Source: Methanococcus voltae PS
Lineage (GTDB): Archaea; AGJL01; Methanococci; Methanococcales; Methanococcaceae
Reading direction: 5' to 3'
Assembly (NCBI RefSeq): GCF_024807035.1
Contig: NZ_JANUCQ010000003.1
Coordinates: 124,001-188,000 of the forward strand
Length of the DNA: 64,000 nucleotides
The notes beneath the pieces were generated by a model. It saw nothing but the letters and a program-made list of their open reading frames with translations. It was not told the DNA's origin and searched no databases. The position numbers were made by a program, and so were the translations under genes. Below are positions 35,083 through 44,498 of this stretch, piece by piece (within the stretch, counting starts at the first letter, position 1; each line of letters begins with the position of its first letter).

Positions 35083-35396
35083 TATATCACCGAATTAATT
35101 GCGATTTCTAAAATAATGTAATCAGGTTTTCGGTTCTTTTTTCTTTTAATTTCAATTATTTTTCTAAAAAATAATTCTTTTTGTTCTTTGGTTAAATTTA
35201 GCTTCTTAGCTATTTTACCGCCGTTCATTTTAAGATTTTGAATGTTTGAGCATTTTGCATTTTTTAAAATAACTTTTGATTGCAAAGCTCCACAGTTAAA
35301 ATTTTCATTATCAACGTTTACTGGTTGAAGTTCCCCAATGTAATCATTATTGTAAAACTCAACAGGGTTCATACAATAAGGACAAATATGTATCAA
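35082..35396 (-). CDS. Small protein with CxxC zinc-knuckle motif, first gene of the virion operon
   Basis: About 104 aa from TTG 35396. An in-frame ATG exists at 35426, but GAGGTG at 35408-35403 lies 6 nt before the TTG and decides the start. The N-terminus has IHICPYCMNPVEFYNNDY (half of a zinc ribbon), later FNCGALQ and KCSNIQNLKMNGGKIAKKLNLT, then a basic helix. It may be a regulator of the operon (inference). Confidence 0.6.
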   Translation of the reverse strand: MIHICPYCMNPVEFYNNDYIGELQPVNVDNENFNCGALQSKVILKNAKCSNIQNLKMNGGKIAKKLNLTKEQKELFFRKIIEIKRKKNRKPDYIILEIAINSVI

Positions 35397-35790
35397 AAAT
35401 AACACCTCAAAAATAAATATATTCATAAATTTCGATATAACAAAAATAGAGATAGATATTAGGAAATGAGCATCCTCATCATCGAAAAATCTCAGAGGAG
35501 AAAAGGCAAAACGGATATTACAGTTTAATATGTGTTTAAAGTAATATATAAATATATCTACATATACCGATATAACCCTAAATACTAAGGTAGCTTAACC
35601 ATATTAAAGAATAAATCGGTCGTATATAGTACAATCGACTTATTAAGGATATTAACAAATAAAAATAATTACGTAAACAACTTAAAAACTAATAATAAAT
35701 AACGGCTTGAACTATCGCTAAATTGAAAAAGCTTAGTAAATAATATAACGTTTATTTTATAGATTTATATAAAATGTTGAACTCCGGTGC
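35397..35790. other. Right end of the element, promoter and attP arm
   Basis: About 390 bp without genes. It should carry the promoter of the - strand virion operon (a TTATATCG box at about 35434-35441 on the - strand). It also holds the hairpin ATGAG-CATC-CTCAT (35466-35479), and ACCGATATAAC at 35566-35576, shared with 15445-15455 near the early promoter region. The rest is A/T-rich and may bind the integrase as an att arm. Confidence 0.5.
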
Positions 35791-36098
35791 ACTTAAGATC
35801 CAGTCTCGTAGGAGTTCGAGGGTTCAAATCCCTTTCCCTGCACTAACTGATTTAGGAGTTTGATATTAAGTTATCAAGCTCCTTTTTCTATATATGGAGT
35901 AATTTTTTAGGTATTGTACCATACCTATGGGACTGGATTTAATCCAGTAAGTAAATAGGTACAAATTCAGTTGAATAAAATTGAGACTTTGTTGTAAATG
36001 AATACTCATTTAGATAATATTCTCAAAAAAATTGAGTAGGTACTGGATAGTTTGCTTTTTTAGTATTGTTTATAATATTGGTTTATTTTAATGTATAA
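35791..36098 (+). repeat. attR: 308-bp direct repeat, right copy
   Basis: Carries the last 52 nt of tRNA-Leu, from the end of the anticodon 5' stem to the acceptor stem, then the same downstream DNA as at the left, including the terminator hairpin. The left flank differs (GGTGC rather than GCTGG), so the tRNA 5' half is missing and this copy cannot make a tRNA. Confidence 0.92.
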
Positions 36099-36508
36099 TT
36101 TTAATTTTTTCGGATACTAAATTATAATATATAAGTTTTTCTGGTTTAATAGTTTAGAAACTAATTAATATATAAAATTACAACAAATTACTTATTTAGC
36201 ATTGAAATAAAACAATTGAATTAATTAAAGATATTAAATCCTTAATTATTGTCTTTTTTATTTCTTTTTATTTTAGATTAATTTTATAATTATCAAAAAA
36301 TTCTTTACAATTCATATATCGTTTTTTTTAATTTCTTAATTTCTTAATTTTGTAAAAATAATAATCTAATCAAATCAGGAATAATACATCAATAATGTAA
36401 TATATTAATAACGCAAATATTAAAATAAAAATAAAAACTTATAATTATAGCATATTAATTTAAAATTGTAAAAATTTATAAGATAGTTGTTAAAATGAAG
36501 GTGATATT
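36099..36508. other. Intergenic region upstream of argC
   Basis: About 410 bp of chromosome after attR. Very A/T-rich with several near-duplicate TTTCTTAATT runs; should contain the argC promoter. No ORF or RNA seen. Confidence 0.45.
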
Positions 36509-37555
36509 ATGGTTTCCGTATCCATAATTGGTGGTACAGGATATACTGGTTCAGAATTACTTCGATTACTTGCAAATCATTCAAAAATTGAAGCAATAGA
36601 GCATATTACATCACGAAAAGAATCCGGGAATAGTATTTTAAAAATACATCCACATTTAAAGTCTATGGGCTATGATAACCTATGTTTTGAGGATATTGAC
36701 CTTGATAAAATCGATAGTGATGTTGTATTTTGCGCAACCCCTCACGGTGCCTCTATGAATATAGTTCCTAAATTACATGAAAAAGGAATTAAAGTAATTG
36801 ATTTAAGTGGAGATTATAGATTTGAAGACATCTCCATGTATGAAGAATGGTATAACTTAAAACATACTGGAAAATTAAATGCAGTATATGGTTTACCAGA
36901 ATTACATAGGGAATTAATAAAAAAAGCGGATTTAATAGCAAATCCTGGCTGTTTCCCAACTGGGGCTATATTATCAATTGCACCCCTTGTAGAAAAAGGA
37001 ATTATTGAAGAAAGAGTTATTTTTGACTCTAAAACAGGCGTTAGTGGTGCAGGGGTAGAACCAAGTCAAACTACACATTATCCTAACGTAAATGAAAATA
37101 TAAAGCCATATAAGATAACAAATCATAGGCACACACCAGAAATAGAAAAAGAACTAAACAAATTAGTAGAAGTTTCCAATAAACCCGTTAAAGTATCATT
37201 TACCCCGCATTTAGCCCCATTTACACGAGGCATACTAACAACTGCACACACTTACTTAAAAGAAAATAGTTTAGACATTACCCAGGCGGAAATTGTAGAA
37301 ATATATACAAAATTCTACAAAAAAGAACATTTTGTTAGAGTTTATGATGAAGAAATGGTTTCCTTAACCGGCGTTAGAGGAAGTAATTTCTGCGATATTG
37401 CAGGCTTTGAAATCGATAGAAATGGGAGATTAGTAATGGTATCAGCCATAGATAACCTAGTAAAAGGTGCTAGTGGTCAAGCCATCCAAAATATGAACAT
37501 AATATTGGGTTTTGATGAAAAAGAAGGTATAAACTATTGCGGTTTAAAACCTTAA
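36509..37555 (+). CDS. argC: N-acetyl-gamma-glutamyl-phosphate reductase
   Basis: 348 aa, family length. It reduces N-acetylglutamyl-phosphate to the semialdehyde with NADPH in arginine synthesis. Seen: the Rossmann motif [25 protein letters not shown], and the active-site Cys in [11 protein letters not shown], followed by [22 protein letters not shown] precedes ATG. It is the first chromosomal gene after the element. Confidence 0.97.
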   Translation: MVSVSIIGGTGYTGSELLRLLANHSKIEAIEHITSRKESGNSILKIHPHLKSMGYDNLCFEDIDLDKIDSDVVFCATPHGASMNIVPKLHEKGIKVIDLSGDYRFEDISMYEEWYNLKHTGKLNAVYGLPELHRELIKKADLIANPGCFPTGAILSIAPLVEKGIIEERVIFDSKTGVSGAGVEPSQTTHYPNVNENIKPYKITNHRHTPEIEKELNKLVEVSNKPVKVSFTPHLAPFTRGILTTAHTYLKENSLDITQAEIVEIYTKFYKKEHFVRVYDEEMVSLTGVRGSNFCDIAGFEIDRNGRLVMVSAIDNLVKGASGQAIQNMNIILGFDEKEGINYCGLKP

Positions 37556-37682
37556 AGTAGTTAAAATTAAAAAATAGAAGATATATGCTATTATTTAGTA
37601 TAAATCAGATATAAGATATAAAATAATGATAATATAATTTATTATCTAAATATTATTTAATTTATTTTAATTTATTTTAATT

Positions 37683-38534
37683 TTAATTCTTAGCAGTTTT
37701 TCTCACTTTTGAATCCAATGTTATTATTTCCGTATTTTCGGATAATGAATGAGTTAATCTTTTAACATCAAACCTACCTGCTGAAGAATGCTTCGAATCA
37801 ACAATTATTCCTATTTTCTTTAGATAATTGTAAGTAAGTGTATTTTTACCATGTATAAATATTTCTCCAAGGTCCTCTACAGTATTTACATCTATTGACA
37901 TATAGAAAGAAGGTACTATCGAAATATCTACGTCTCTAGAAATAGCTTCTTCCAAATGCTTTACGTAACTAAAACCTTCAAATTTTGGAGAAATACAAGT
38001 TTTGGGGCTCATTAATAATAAATTAGTGCCACCACCTCTAGAAGGGCATAGCAATATAGAGCCATTATTAGCCTTAGAATTATTATTAGCGTTATTTGAA
38101 TTATTGATATTAGTAATACTATTAACATTATAGGTAGTATTCCTATCATTAGTATTATTAGAATTATTATTCGCATTATTTGTAAAATTATATAATATAC
38201 TTTTTAAATCCTCATTTTTTATCAAAGGAATGTCTGCAGGGGCTATCAATACAGAATCTTCTTTTACGTAATTTATTGCATAATCGATGGCATCATTTAA
38301 GTTATTTATTTCATGAGGCTCTTTTATTGGAACTATCCCATATTCAGAAAATTCATTTAATAATTCATTGTCTTTACTTATTATATAACAAGTATCACAT
38401 ATGGGGCTTACTTTTTCATAAGTATCCATAATCATAGTTTTTATAAGTTCTATTCGCTCTTTTGGCGTTAGAAACTCTTTTAATCTTGTTTTAACGCTTG
38501 AAAGTGGGGATACAGGTATTATTGCTGCAATCAT
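37683..38534 (-). CDS. cofC: 2-phospho-L-lactate guanylyltransferase (F420 synthesis)
   Basis: 283 aa, longer than usual CofC (about 220 aa). It activates 2-phospholactate (or phosphoenolpyruvate) with GTP for coenzyme F420 synthesis. Seen: the nucleotidyltransferase start IIPVSPLSSVKTRLKEFL, LIAPADIPLI and SRGGGTNLLLMSP. The extra length is an Asn/Thr/Ser-rich insertion at about residues 117-158, between the ADIPL strand and the GGGTN loop. The C-terminal about 45 residues are also an extension. It is convergent with argC. Confidence 0.9.
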   Translation of the reverse strand: MIAAIIPVSPLSSVKTRLKEFLTPKERIELIKTMIMDTYEKVSPICDTCYIISKDNELLNEFSEYGIVPIKEPHEINNLNDAIDYAINYVKEDSVLIAPADIPLIKNEDLKSILYNFTNNANNNSNNTNDRNTTYNVNSITNINNSNNANNNSKANNGSILLCPSRGGGTNLLLMSPKTCISPKFEGFSYVKHLEEAISRDVDISIVPSFYMSIDVNTVEDLGEIFIHGKNTLTYNYLKKIGIIVDSKHSSAGRFDVKRLTHSLSENTEIITLDSKVRKTAKN

Positions 38535-38776
38535 AATATCACAAATAAGTATTTGATATACCGCATTTTTATTATTATTTTTATCGTAATTAAATTATAT
38601 ATTAACTAAATTATATATTGATTAGAATTATGGTAATTACATAAATATTATTTTTAAACTATAAATATCTATTCAAATAATTGCATTAAAAATTAAAAAA
38701 GCAAAATAACCAAAATAATTAAGAATTGTAATAAAATAAACATATTTTAAAATAATAGATTTTGTAAAAAATAAAA

Positions 38777-38800
38777 GATTAAGATTAAGATTAAGATTAA
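38777..38800 (+). repeat. (GATTAA)4 tandem repeat
   Basis: Four perfect 6-bp units just downstream of the stop codon of the metallo-hydrolase gene. A simple-sequence repeat prone to slippage; no function evident. Confidence 0.7.
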
Positions 38801-38813
38801 GAATTAAAAATTA

Positions 38814-39431
38814 TTAAATAAACATTGTTGCGTTAGCAAAAGCACTCATATCGCCGGTTTCTCCATGTCCTGGTAATATATTTACTATTTTTTTAGAATA
38901 AGCAACTCTTTCAAGACTATTTATTGAATCTCTTAGTTCAGCAATGTTTCCAGTTGGTAAATCATGCCTACCGACGCCGTAAGCAAATAATGTATCGCCA
39001 GTTATTAAATTATCCTTATATACTAAACTTAAACCACCCTCTGTATGTCCCGGCGTTTCAATATATTCAATGTTTGCTTCTTTTAACTGCTCTTCTACTT
39101 CATTTATAACCAGTATATTTTTTGGAGGTATCATATCAACCCCAAATAACCTACTAACTGTTACATTATCCGCATTCTTCAAATGGGGCAAATCTTTCGA
39201 ACCTATTATTACAGGAGCGTTATATGCCTCTTCAAATAAGTAATCACTACCCGTATGATCGTAATGACAATGTGTATTTATAATATAATCTATTTTACTA
39301 GTATATTTTGATATTTCCTGCCTTAAATTTTCAAAATTACTTGAGGTACCAGGGTCTACCAAAATAGATAGCTTATCAATTATCAAATAACTATTACTAT
39401 CGTATCCAATACCATTTAACCTTACAATCAT
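38814..39431 (-). CDS. Metallo-beta-lactamase-fold hydrolase
   Basis: 205 aa, glyoxalase-II-like. The metal motif is NTHCHYDHTGSDYLF (HxHxDH), with further metal ligands in ETPGHTEGGLSL, TGDTLF and LPGHGE. It is a soluble Zn- or Fe-dependent thioester or ester hydrolase; substrate unknown. GGTGAT precedes ATG. The gap to birA upstream is only 4 bp, so they form an operon. Confidence 0.88.
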   Translation of the reverse strand: MIVRLNGIGYDSNSYLIIDKLSILVDPGTSSNFENLRQEISKYTSKIDYIINTHCHYDHTGSDYLFEEAYNAPVIIGSKDLPHLKNADNVTVSRLFGVDMIPPKNILVINEVEEQLKEANIEYIETPGHTEGGLSLVYKDNLITGDTLFAYGVGRHDLPTGNIAELRDSINSLERVAYSKKIVNILPGHGETGDMSAFANATMFI

Positions 39432-39435
39432 TAAA

Positions 39436-40179
39436 TCACCTTAAATGAATACAATCGCCAACTTCAATCAATTTTATACCTAAATCAGAATTTGTATCTA
39501 AATATAAACCATTAAAATCAATATTTACGACTTTCCCAGTTAATTCACTATCTTTTAATATTATTTTCACATTTTTATTTAGTGTTTCCGAATTTAATTT
39601 ATAGTTATTAATTAAATCATCTGAATTCATAGTTAAATAATTTGTAAAATTTGATAATAACCTCGTAAGGAATAGATTTTTATCTATTTGCTCCTTTTCC
39701 GTATTTTCAAACATTTGGTTTAAAGATATCGCTTTATAACTACAATCATTGTCAATATTACCCAAAGAATTGTTTAAATTTACACCTATTCCGATTACAA
39801 TATAATTTTCCTTGATATTTAATTCAGACAATATACCGCAGATTTTGCAATTATTAAGCAATATATCATTTGGCCATTTTATAGAATAATTTATGTCATC
39901 AGAAGTATTAAAAGAACTTGAAAATTCTTTTAAAGTAGTTAAAACACTTAAAGAAGCTATAAAATTAGAATGTGCAATTTCCTCAAATTTTGATATATCC
40001 AATACAATAGATAAATAAAGTCCACCTTCCTCAGACGCCCAACTTCTATTTAACCTACCTTTACCATCTGTTTGGGTGTTTGCCATAACTATAAAATTGT
40101 TTTGACCATTTTTTGCTAAATTATGACTTACAATATTTGTAGAATTTACCTTATCGTATTTAAAAACTTTAAATTTCAA
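39436..40179 (-). CDS. birA: Biotin-protein ligase
   Basis: 247 aa, the short form without a DNA-binding domain. It biotinylates carrier lysines (in methanococci, pyruvate carboxylase). Seen: the motif TDGKGRLNRSWASEEGGLYLSIVL, IKWPNDILLNNCKICGIL and VIGIGVNLN. TTG start at 40179 with AAGGG upstream. Co-transcribed with the hydrolase. Confidence 0.93.
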   Translation of the reverse strand: MKFKVFKYDKVNSTNIVSHNLAKNGQNNFIVMANTQTDGKGRLNRSWASEEGGLYLSIVLDISKFEEIAHSNFIASLSVLTTLKEFSSSFNTSDDINYSIKWPNDILLNNCKICGILSELNIKENYIVIGIGVNLNNSLGNIDNDCSYKAISLNQMFENTEKEQIDKNLFLTRLLSNFTNYLTMNSDDLINNYKLNSETLNKNVKIILKDSELTGKVVNIDFNGLYLDTNSDLGIKLIEVGDCIHLR

Positions 40180-40317
40180 AAATATCCCTTAATATTCTTT
40201 ATATATGCTATAATCTGGATATACTTTATATTCATTATATCATAATATGTTAATGTAATATAATGAATATAATATATTATAATATAATATACTGTATAAT
40301 ACATTAAAAATTATTAA

Positions 40318-40713
40318 TTAGAAATTTTCAATTGTATTTAGTATCATATTGTCGATACTTACATTTTTGATAATTTCGGGGGAAATATAGATTTCGTTTT
40401 CCTTATCCTTTTTAACTTTGCCGATAATTAAAACAATATCGTCTTTTTCAAATTCGTTCATTATTTTAGACATTCCTTTAAAACCTACGACTCTAACTTC
40501 TTCAGTCAAATCGTCAATTGTGTAAGCGGAAAATTCTTTAACTAAATTTGTATATTTAGACGAAATAATTCCGTAAAGGACTACTCTGGTTATTTTACCA
40601 TATTTCTCACTTTCTATATAATTAGATTCCCATTGTCCCGAAGTTTCGATATAAGTACCGTTCCTGATTTCGGAAATAGGCAATCTTATGCCTACCGACC
40701 TTGTTAGTGCCAT
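40318..40713 (-). CDS. RPA32-like OB-fold single-stranded DNA-binding subunit
   Basis: 131 aa from ATG 40713, which has GGTGAT 3 nt upstream (an ATG at 40743 is less likely). A single OB-fold: RLPISEIRNGTYIETSGQWESNY, TRVVLYGIISSKY, DDIVLIIGKVKKDKENEIYISPEII. The repeated gene pattern (large zinc-finger subunit, small subunit, this one) fits a heterotrimeric archaeal RPA as in Thermococcales. Confidence 0.72.
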   Translation of the reverse strand: MALTRSVGIRLPISEIRNGTYIETSGQWESNYIESEKYGKITRVVLYGIISSKYTNLVKEFSAYTIDDLTEEVRVVGFKGMSKIMNEFEKDDIVLIIGKVKKDKENEIYISPEIIKNVSIDNMILNTIENF

Positions 40714-40743
40714 TACATCACCAGTATGTGTATTTATACTCAT

Positions 40744-40773
40744 TAACAGTTTTTAACAGTTTTTAACAGTTTT
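40744..40773. repeat. Three tandem 10-bp units (TAACAGTTTT)
   Basis: The unit TAACAGTTTT occurs three times in a row between two RPA-like genes and covers the stop region of the 101-aa gene (on the - strand, AAAACTGTTA). Probably slippage-derived, perhaps at a transcript end. Confidence 0.7.
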
Positions 40774-41068
40774 TTATTTTAGATATATATTCTTCAATTA
40801 TTTGACTATTTTTTCCAATTTCGTTGCTTATTTTTGAAGTATTATTGGAGTAAATTACATATCCTCGAGGAGTTAATTTGAGCACTCCAAAAATCATTAG
40901 AACGTCTTCTTTTTCGTGATGACCTTCGACCTTAGAAACTATTATTTCACCAGTTTCATCATATACTTTCAATTTTTTTCCTTTATAGTCTACAAGCTTT
41001 ACGGTACCTAAAAGTGCAACAGAACTATCGATATCTTTTAACTCATCTATTTTTTGTAATTTATACAT
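40763..41068 (-). CDS. RPA14-like small OB-fold subunit
   Basis: 101 aa, one OB-fold (VALLGTVKLVDYKGKKLKVYDETGEIIVSKVEG ... MIFGVLKLTPRGYVIYSN). Likely the smallest subunit of the RPA complex that coats single-stranded DNA. GTGAG precedes ATG 41068; it follows the large subunit by 4 bp. Confidence 0.72.
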   Translation of the reverse strand: MYKLQKIDELKDIDSSVALLGTVKLVDYKGKKLKVYDETGEIIVSKVEGHHEKEDVLMIFGVLKLTPRGYVIYSNNTSKISNEIGKNSQIIEEYISKIKNC

Positions 41069-41072
41069 CTTC

Positions 41073-42155
41073 TCACTTTTCCATAGTTAAATATCTTTTT
41101 ATTTCCTCTACGGGATTTGAAGGGTGCCAGAATTTAGATTGAAATATCGTTTCGTCGAAATAATCATTATGCTTAGCATATCCCGAAACTACAATATCCA
41201 AACCCATTAATTTTTTATTTAGCAATTCCATAATATTTTCATCATCGATTACCATTTTTTTAAGGTTTTTGAAGTCTAAAAAGTCATTTTCATCGTTTAA
41301 AGTTAGCCTTATAGTTCCTGTACCATCATCTAAAGTAACATTTACTAAAAATACCCATTTTAAATCTTCAGCTTCTTCATCTATCTTTTTACCACATTTA
41401 CAAACGGCATAACCCTTTTTTAACACCATTTTCTTTTTACAATCATCGCAAAGTGGGAAATAGGGTTCTTTTGTGTGTAGAGCTACAATTAAACCCCTTA
41501 GTTCAGTATTATCCCCCTCCTGTAAGTCAGCTATAGATTTCCTAGATGACGAAGATGACGAACCTCCATTGGCTAAAAGTTCATTTAAACTTGGTAAATT
41601 ACTTTTTACCTTAATTAAATTTCCAGAATTGGTTATTTTTAAGTGTATCCTATTATTGTATAATTTAGGGGCCTCTGCATCTTTTATTAATATAGAATCG
41701 CCCACAACCACGTCTTTTAATAAAGAACGTTGGTTACCCCAAAGTGATAATAATCCTTTTCGAGTGCCGTCATTTACCACGACGTTTATTACCTTTGTTC
41801 CTCGAACTTCTGATTCATCAAATATTCGTTCCACTCGAACAATAGTATTTATTTCTATCATCTTTTCTAAAATATCGCCAAGTTTTATAGTATCGCATTC
41901 TGAAACATCCAAATTAGTATTGAAAGTTAAATTATTGGTATTATCCTCATCTTTGTCCATATTATTTTTATCAATACCATTACTTTTTATCATATCCTGC
42001 TCTTCTTCATTATTTGTGGCATTAGATGATTGAGTTATGTTATCTTGCGTACTTTGTAGTTTTTGCGCATCTTGCCTATTTTGAGTACTTTGAGTTTGCT
42101 CAATTTTTTCCGACTTTAAAATTTCATCTAAATTTTTGCCAATACCGCTTGACAT
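41073..42155 (-). CDS. RPA41-like large subunit with zinc finger
   Basis: About 360 aa from ATG 42155 (GGTGA upstream; GTG 42164 is less likely). A disordered Gln/Asn/Asp-rich N-terminus (about 15-75), an OB-fold (about 88-170: KMIEINTIVRVERIFDESEV ... LSLWGNQRSLLKDVVVGDSILIKDAEA), a Ser-rich linker, and a second OB-fold with a CxxC...CxC zinc finger (PLCDDCKKKMVLKKGYAVCKCGKK). It binds single-stranded DNA in replication and repair. First gene of the three-gene RPA operon. Confidence 0.82.
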   Translation of the reverse strand: MSSGIGKNLDEILKSEKIEQTQSTQNRQDAQKLQSTQDNITQSSNATNNEEEQDMIKSNGIDKNNMDKDEDNTNNLTFNTNLDVSECDTIKLGDILEKMIEINTIVRVERIFDESEVRGTKVINVVVNDGTRKGLLSLWGNQRSLLKDVVVGDSILIKDAEAPKLYNNRIHLKITNSGNLIKVKSNLPSLNELLANGGSSSSSSRKSIADLQEGDNTELRGLIVALHTKEPYFPLCDDCKKKMVLKKGYAVCKCGKKIDEEAEDLKWVFLVNVTLDDGTGTIRLTLNDENDFLDFKNLKKMVIDDENIMELLNKKLMGLDIVVSGYAKHNDYFDETIFQSKFWHPSNPVEEIKRYLTMEK

Positions 42156-42567
42156 CTTATTCACCAGGGGATATTTTAATTACAAATATCGATTATTTCA
42201 TAAAATTAGTTTTCAAATATATTTAAGCTTAATTATTATCTTATCTATGATATATTGTGATTTTAATCATTTTTATGTATTTTTATTTAATTTTACATAA
42301 AATATTAACAATATATAAAAATTAAGTTATTTTTTACGAATATTTTATTATTAAATAGATTTTATACATTTATTTATTTTATATATTATTTATATATTAG
42401 CATATATTAGCATATATCATTATAAAAATAGGCAATTGTAAAACATAAAAACATAAATATTTACATGCAATATTATATAGATATAAGATATAGTGAAATA
42501 TGTATTTGAATAATTCATTTATAAAAAGTCCAAAAATGTTTTGGTAAAGTGTGCGCGTGGTGAAATT
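42156..42567. other. Divergent intergenic region RPA / purT
   Basis: About 410 bp between divergent genes, so promoters on both strands. Several TATA-rich stretches such as TATATTAGCATATATTAGCATATAT (about 42392-42416, tandem ATATTAGCAT units). No ORF or RNA seen. Confidence 0.45.
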
Positions 42568-43737
42568 ATGATAGGTAGCCCATTGTCATCCAACTCTAAA
42601 AAATTACTACTTTTAGGAAGTGGAGAATTAGGCAAGGAAGTTATTATTGAAGCTCAAAGGTTTGGTATTGAATGTATAGCGGTTGATAGTTATCAAAATG
42701 CTCCTGCAATGCAAGTTGCACATAAAAATTACGTAATTGATATGAAAGACTTCGATAGCTTAGTGGAACTCATAGAACGAGAAAAGCCTGACTATATAGT
42801 ACCTGAAATAGAAGCAATTAATACAGATGCACTTGTCGAAATGGAAAGCAGGGGTTTTAACGTTGTACCGACTGCAAAAGCTACTAAATTAACCATGGAT
42901 AGGGAAGGAATAAGAAGACTTGCTTCTGAAGGTCTAGGATTAAAAACTGCAAAATATGAATTTGCAGAAAGTTTCGAAGAATTGAACGAAGCAGTTGCAA
43001 AGATAGGAATTCCCTGTGTTGTAAAACCAATCATGTCATCTTCAGGTAAAGGACAATCTACAATAAAATCAGAAGAAGACATTGAAAAAGCCTGGAAAAT
43101 TGCTCATGAATCAGCAAGGGGATTGGGGAGTAAAGTAATCGTTGAAGAATTCGTCAAATTTGATTATGAAATAACACTTTTAACGGCTCGAACTGCTTTT
43201 GGAACAAAATTCTGCGAACCTATAGGTCATATTCAAATTGATGGAGATTACCACGAAAGCTGGCAACCTCACGCAATGTCAGAAAAAGCTAAAAAAGACG
43301 CTGAAGCTATGGCTAAAAAAATAACTGATGAATTAGGAGGTTATGGTATTTTTGGCGTAGAAATGTTCATAAAAGGCGATAAAGTCATATTTAGTGAAGT
43401 TTCACCAAGACCCCATGATACAGGCATGGTTACGATGGTTACTCAAAATATGAGTGAATTCGAAATTCATGTTCGCTCGATATTAGGATTACCCGTGCAT
43501 ATTGAACTTTTAAAAGAAGGTGCAAGTCACGTAATAAAATCAGAAGTTAAAAAATATGCCCCTTCATATCTAGGTGTTGAAAAAGCACTTGAAGACCCAG
43601 CTTGTAAAATACGATTATTTGGAAAACCACTTGCTAAAATAGGTAGAAGAATGGGTGTGGCATTAGTTACAGGCAATAATACGGATGAAACTAGGGCAAA
43701 AGCTGAAAATTGCGCTCATAATATTAAGATAGAGTAA
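42568..43737 (+). CDS. purT: Formate-dependent phosphoribosylglycinamide formyltransferase
   Basis: 389 aa. An ATP-grasp enzyme that makes formyl-GAR from GAR, formate and ATP in purine synthesis, using formate rather than a formyl-folate, which suits methanogens. Seen: [21 protein letters not shown], the ATP-grasp [14 protein letters not shown], and [19 protein letters not shown] 42568 has GGTGA upstream; an in-frame TTG at 42541 lacks one. Confidence 0.97.
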   Translation: MIGSPLSSNSKKLLLLGSGELGKEVIIEAQRFGIECIAVDSYQNAPAMQVAHKNYVIDMKDFDSLVELIEREKPDYIVPEIEAINTDALVEMESRGFNVVPTAKATKLTMDREGIRRLASEGLGLKTAKYEFAESFEELNEAVAKIGIPCVVKPIMSSSGKGQSTIKSEEDIEKAWKIAHESARGLGSKVIVEEFVKFDYEITLLTARTAFGTKFCEPIGHIQIDGDYHESWQPHAMSEKAKKDAEAMAKKITDELGGYGIFGVEMFIKGDKVIFSEVSPRPHDTGMVTMVTQNMSEFEIHVRSILGLPVHIELLKEGASHVIKSEVKKYAPSYLGVEKALEDPACKIRLFGKPLAKIGRRMGVALVTGNNTDETRAKAENCAHNIKIE

Positions 43738-43873
43738 AATAATAATTCTAATAGCCATGATACTTGTAATAATTATAATATTAATTGCATAAAAATATAA
43801 TAATATTTTTTTAAATTATTTTTTTAAATGTTAATTAAAAATAGTAAAAATAGATTAAAAATATTTTAATTAA

Positions 43874-44179
43874 TTATTTGTCCTCGAGTCTAAAAATTCT
43901 CCTAACTCTACTACCCCGGCCATGTTCGTCCTTTGGTTGGTTAAAAAAATTACTTAGCTTATCTTCGTTCACATTTGGATAAATATTTAGATTAAAGTAA
44001 TTATCCATTGTTATTAAATAATTGGAGTACGCCGTATCGACTATGTTACGTTCAATAGTCGTATTTGTAGGAATATCCTCAAATATATCATTTAAACCGC
44101 CATCCCATGCCGTATCCCATCCTGAAAAATTCATTAACATACATAGTGACATTAGCGTTACAAAAATATTAATGTACAT
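43874..44179 (-). CDS. Small secreted hypothetical protein
   Basis: 101 aa with a short N-terminal signal or anchor (about 2-18, MYINIFVTLMSLCMLMNF) and a hydrophilic Asp/Asn-rich rest that ends HGRGSRVRRIFRLEDK. GGGGTT precedes ATG. No family recognised. Between purT and aspS, convergent with the former. Confidence 0.5.
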   Translation of the reverse strand: MYINIFVTLMSLCMLMNFSGWDTAWDGGLNDIFEDIPTNTTIERNIVDTAYSNYLITMDNYFNLNIYPNVNEDKLSNFFNQPKDEHGRGSRVRRIFRLEDK

Positions 44180-44498
44180 GGTAACCCCTATTAGTATTTT
44201 AAGTTTTTAAGTTTCTAAATTTTAAGCTTTTTTAGCACTAAATTAACTATTTATCATTATTATATATAACATCTTCGATATGTAATTAAATTTAGTTATT
44301 TATTGTTACATATATTGCGTTACAATTATATAAATTTAATATCATATCATAGGTGGTTGGCAAATTATTTAAATAATAATATACTACATACTACATAATT
44401 CTAAAACCATTATTTTATAATTTTCAATAATATAATTTATGGAACTAACAAAACGAATAATTACGAAAATAATCGGTAATTATCAATATGGTGAAAAT
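44180..44498. other. Divergent intergenic region upstream of aspS
   Basis: About 319 bp with promoters expected on both strands. Includes an open stretch that extends aspS upstream to 44439 without a ribosome site. Very A/T-rich; nothing else seen. Confidence 0.45.

Larger units (their letters stand above)
8693..35790. mobile_element. Integrated provirus-like element in tRNA-Leu(UAA)
   Basis: A 27.1-kb segment bounded by direct repeats of the tRNA-Leu 3' part. It encodes a tyrosine integrase, a primase-helicase, small regulators, a + strand defence-type cargo, a serine resolvase, a HerA/VirB4-like ATPase and an operon of membrane and secreted proteins. Genes other than the cargo lie on the - strand. 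The gene set fits a temperate archaeal virus with a membrane-based virion (spindle-shaped or pleomorphic type) better than a tailed virus or an icosahedral double-jelly-roll virus. A conjugative-type or plasmid-like element is the alternative. Confidence 0.9.

Noticed and set aside
8693-35790. Tailed virus (caudovirus) provirus
   Set aside because: No terminase, portal, HK97 capsid, protease, tail tube or tape-measure protein can be seen.
8693-35790. Identity with the published M. voltae A3 virus-like particle genome
   Set aside because: Size and gene content are compatible only in outline; I cannot compare sequences here, so I do not claim it.
35791-35842. Second tRNA-Leu gene
   Set aside because: Only the 3' part of the tRNA is present; the 5' acceptor strand, D arm and 5' anticodon stem are missing, so it is the att duplicate.
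38777-38800. GATTAA array as a regulatory site
   Set aside because: Just after a stop codon in A/T-rich DNA; four short units are well explained by slippage.
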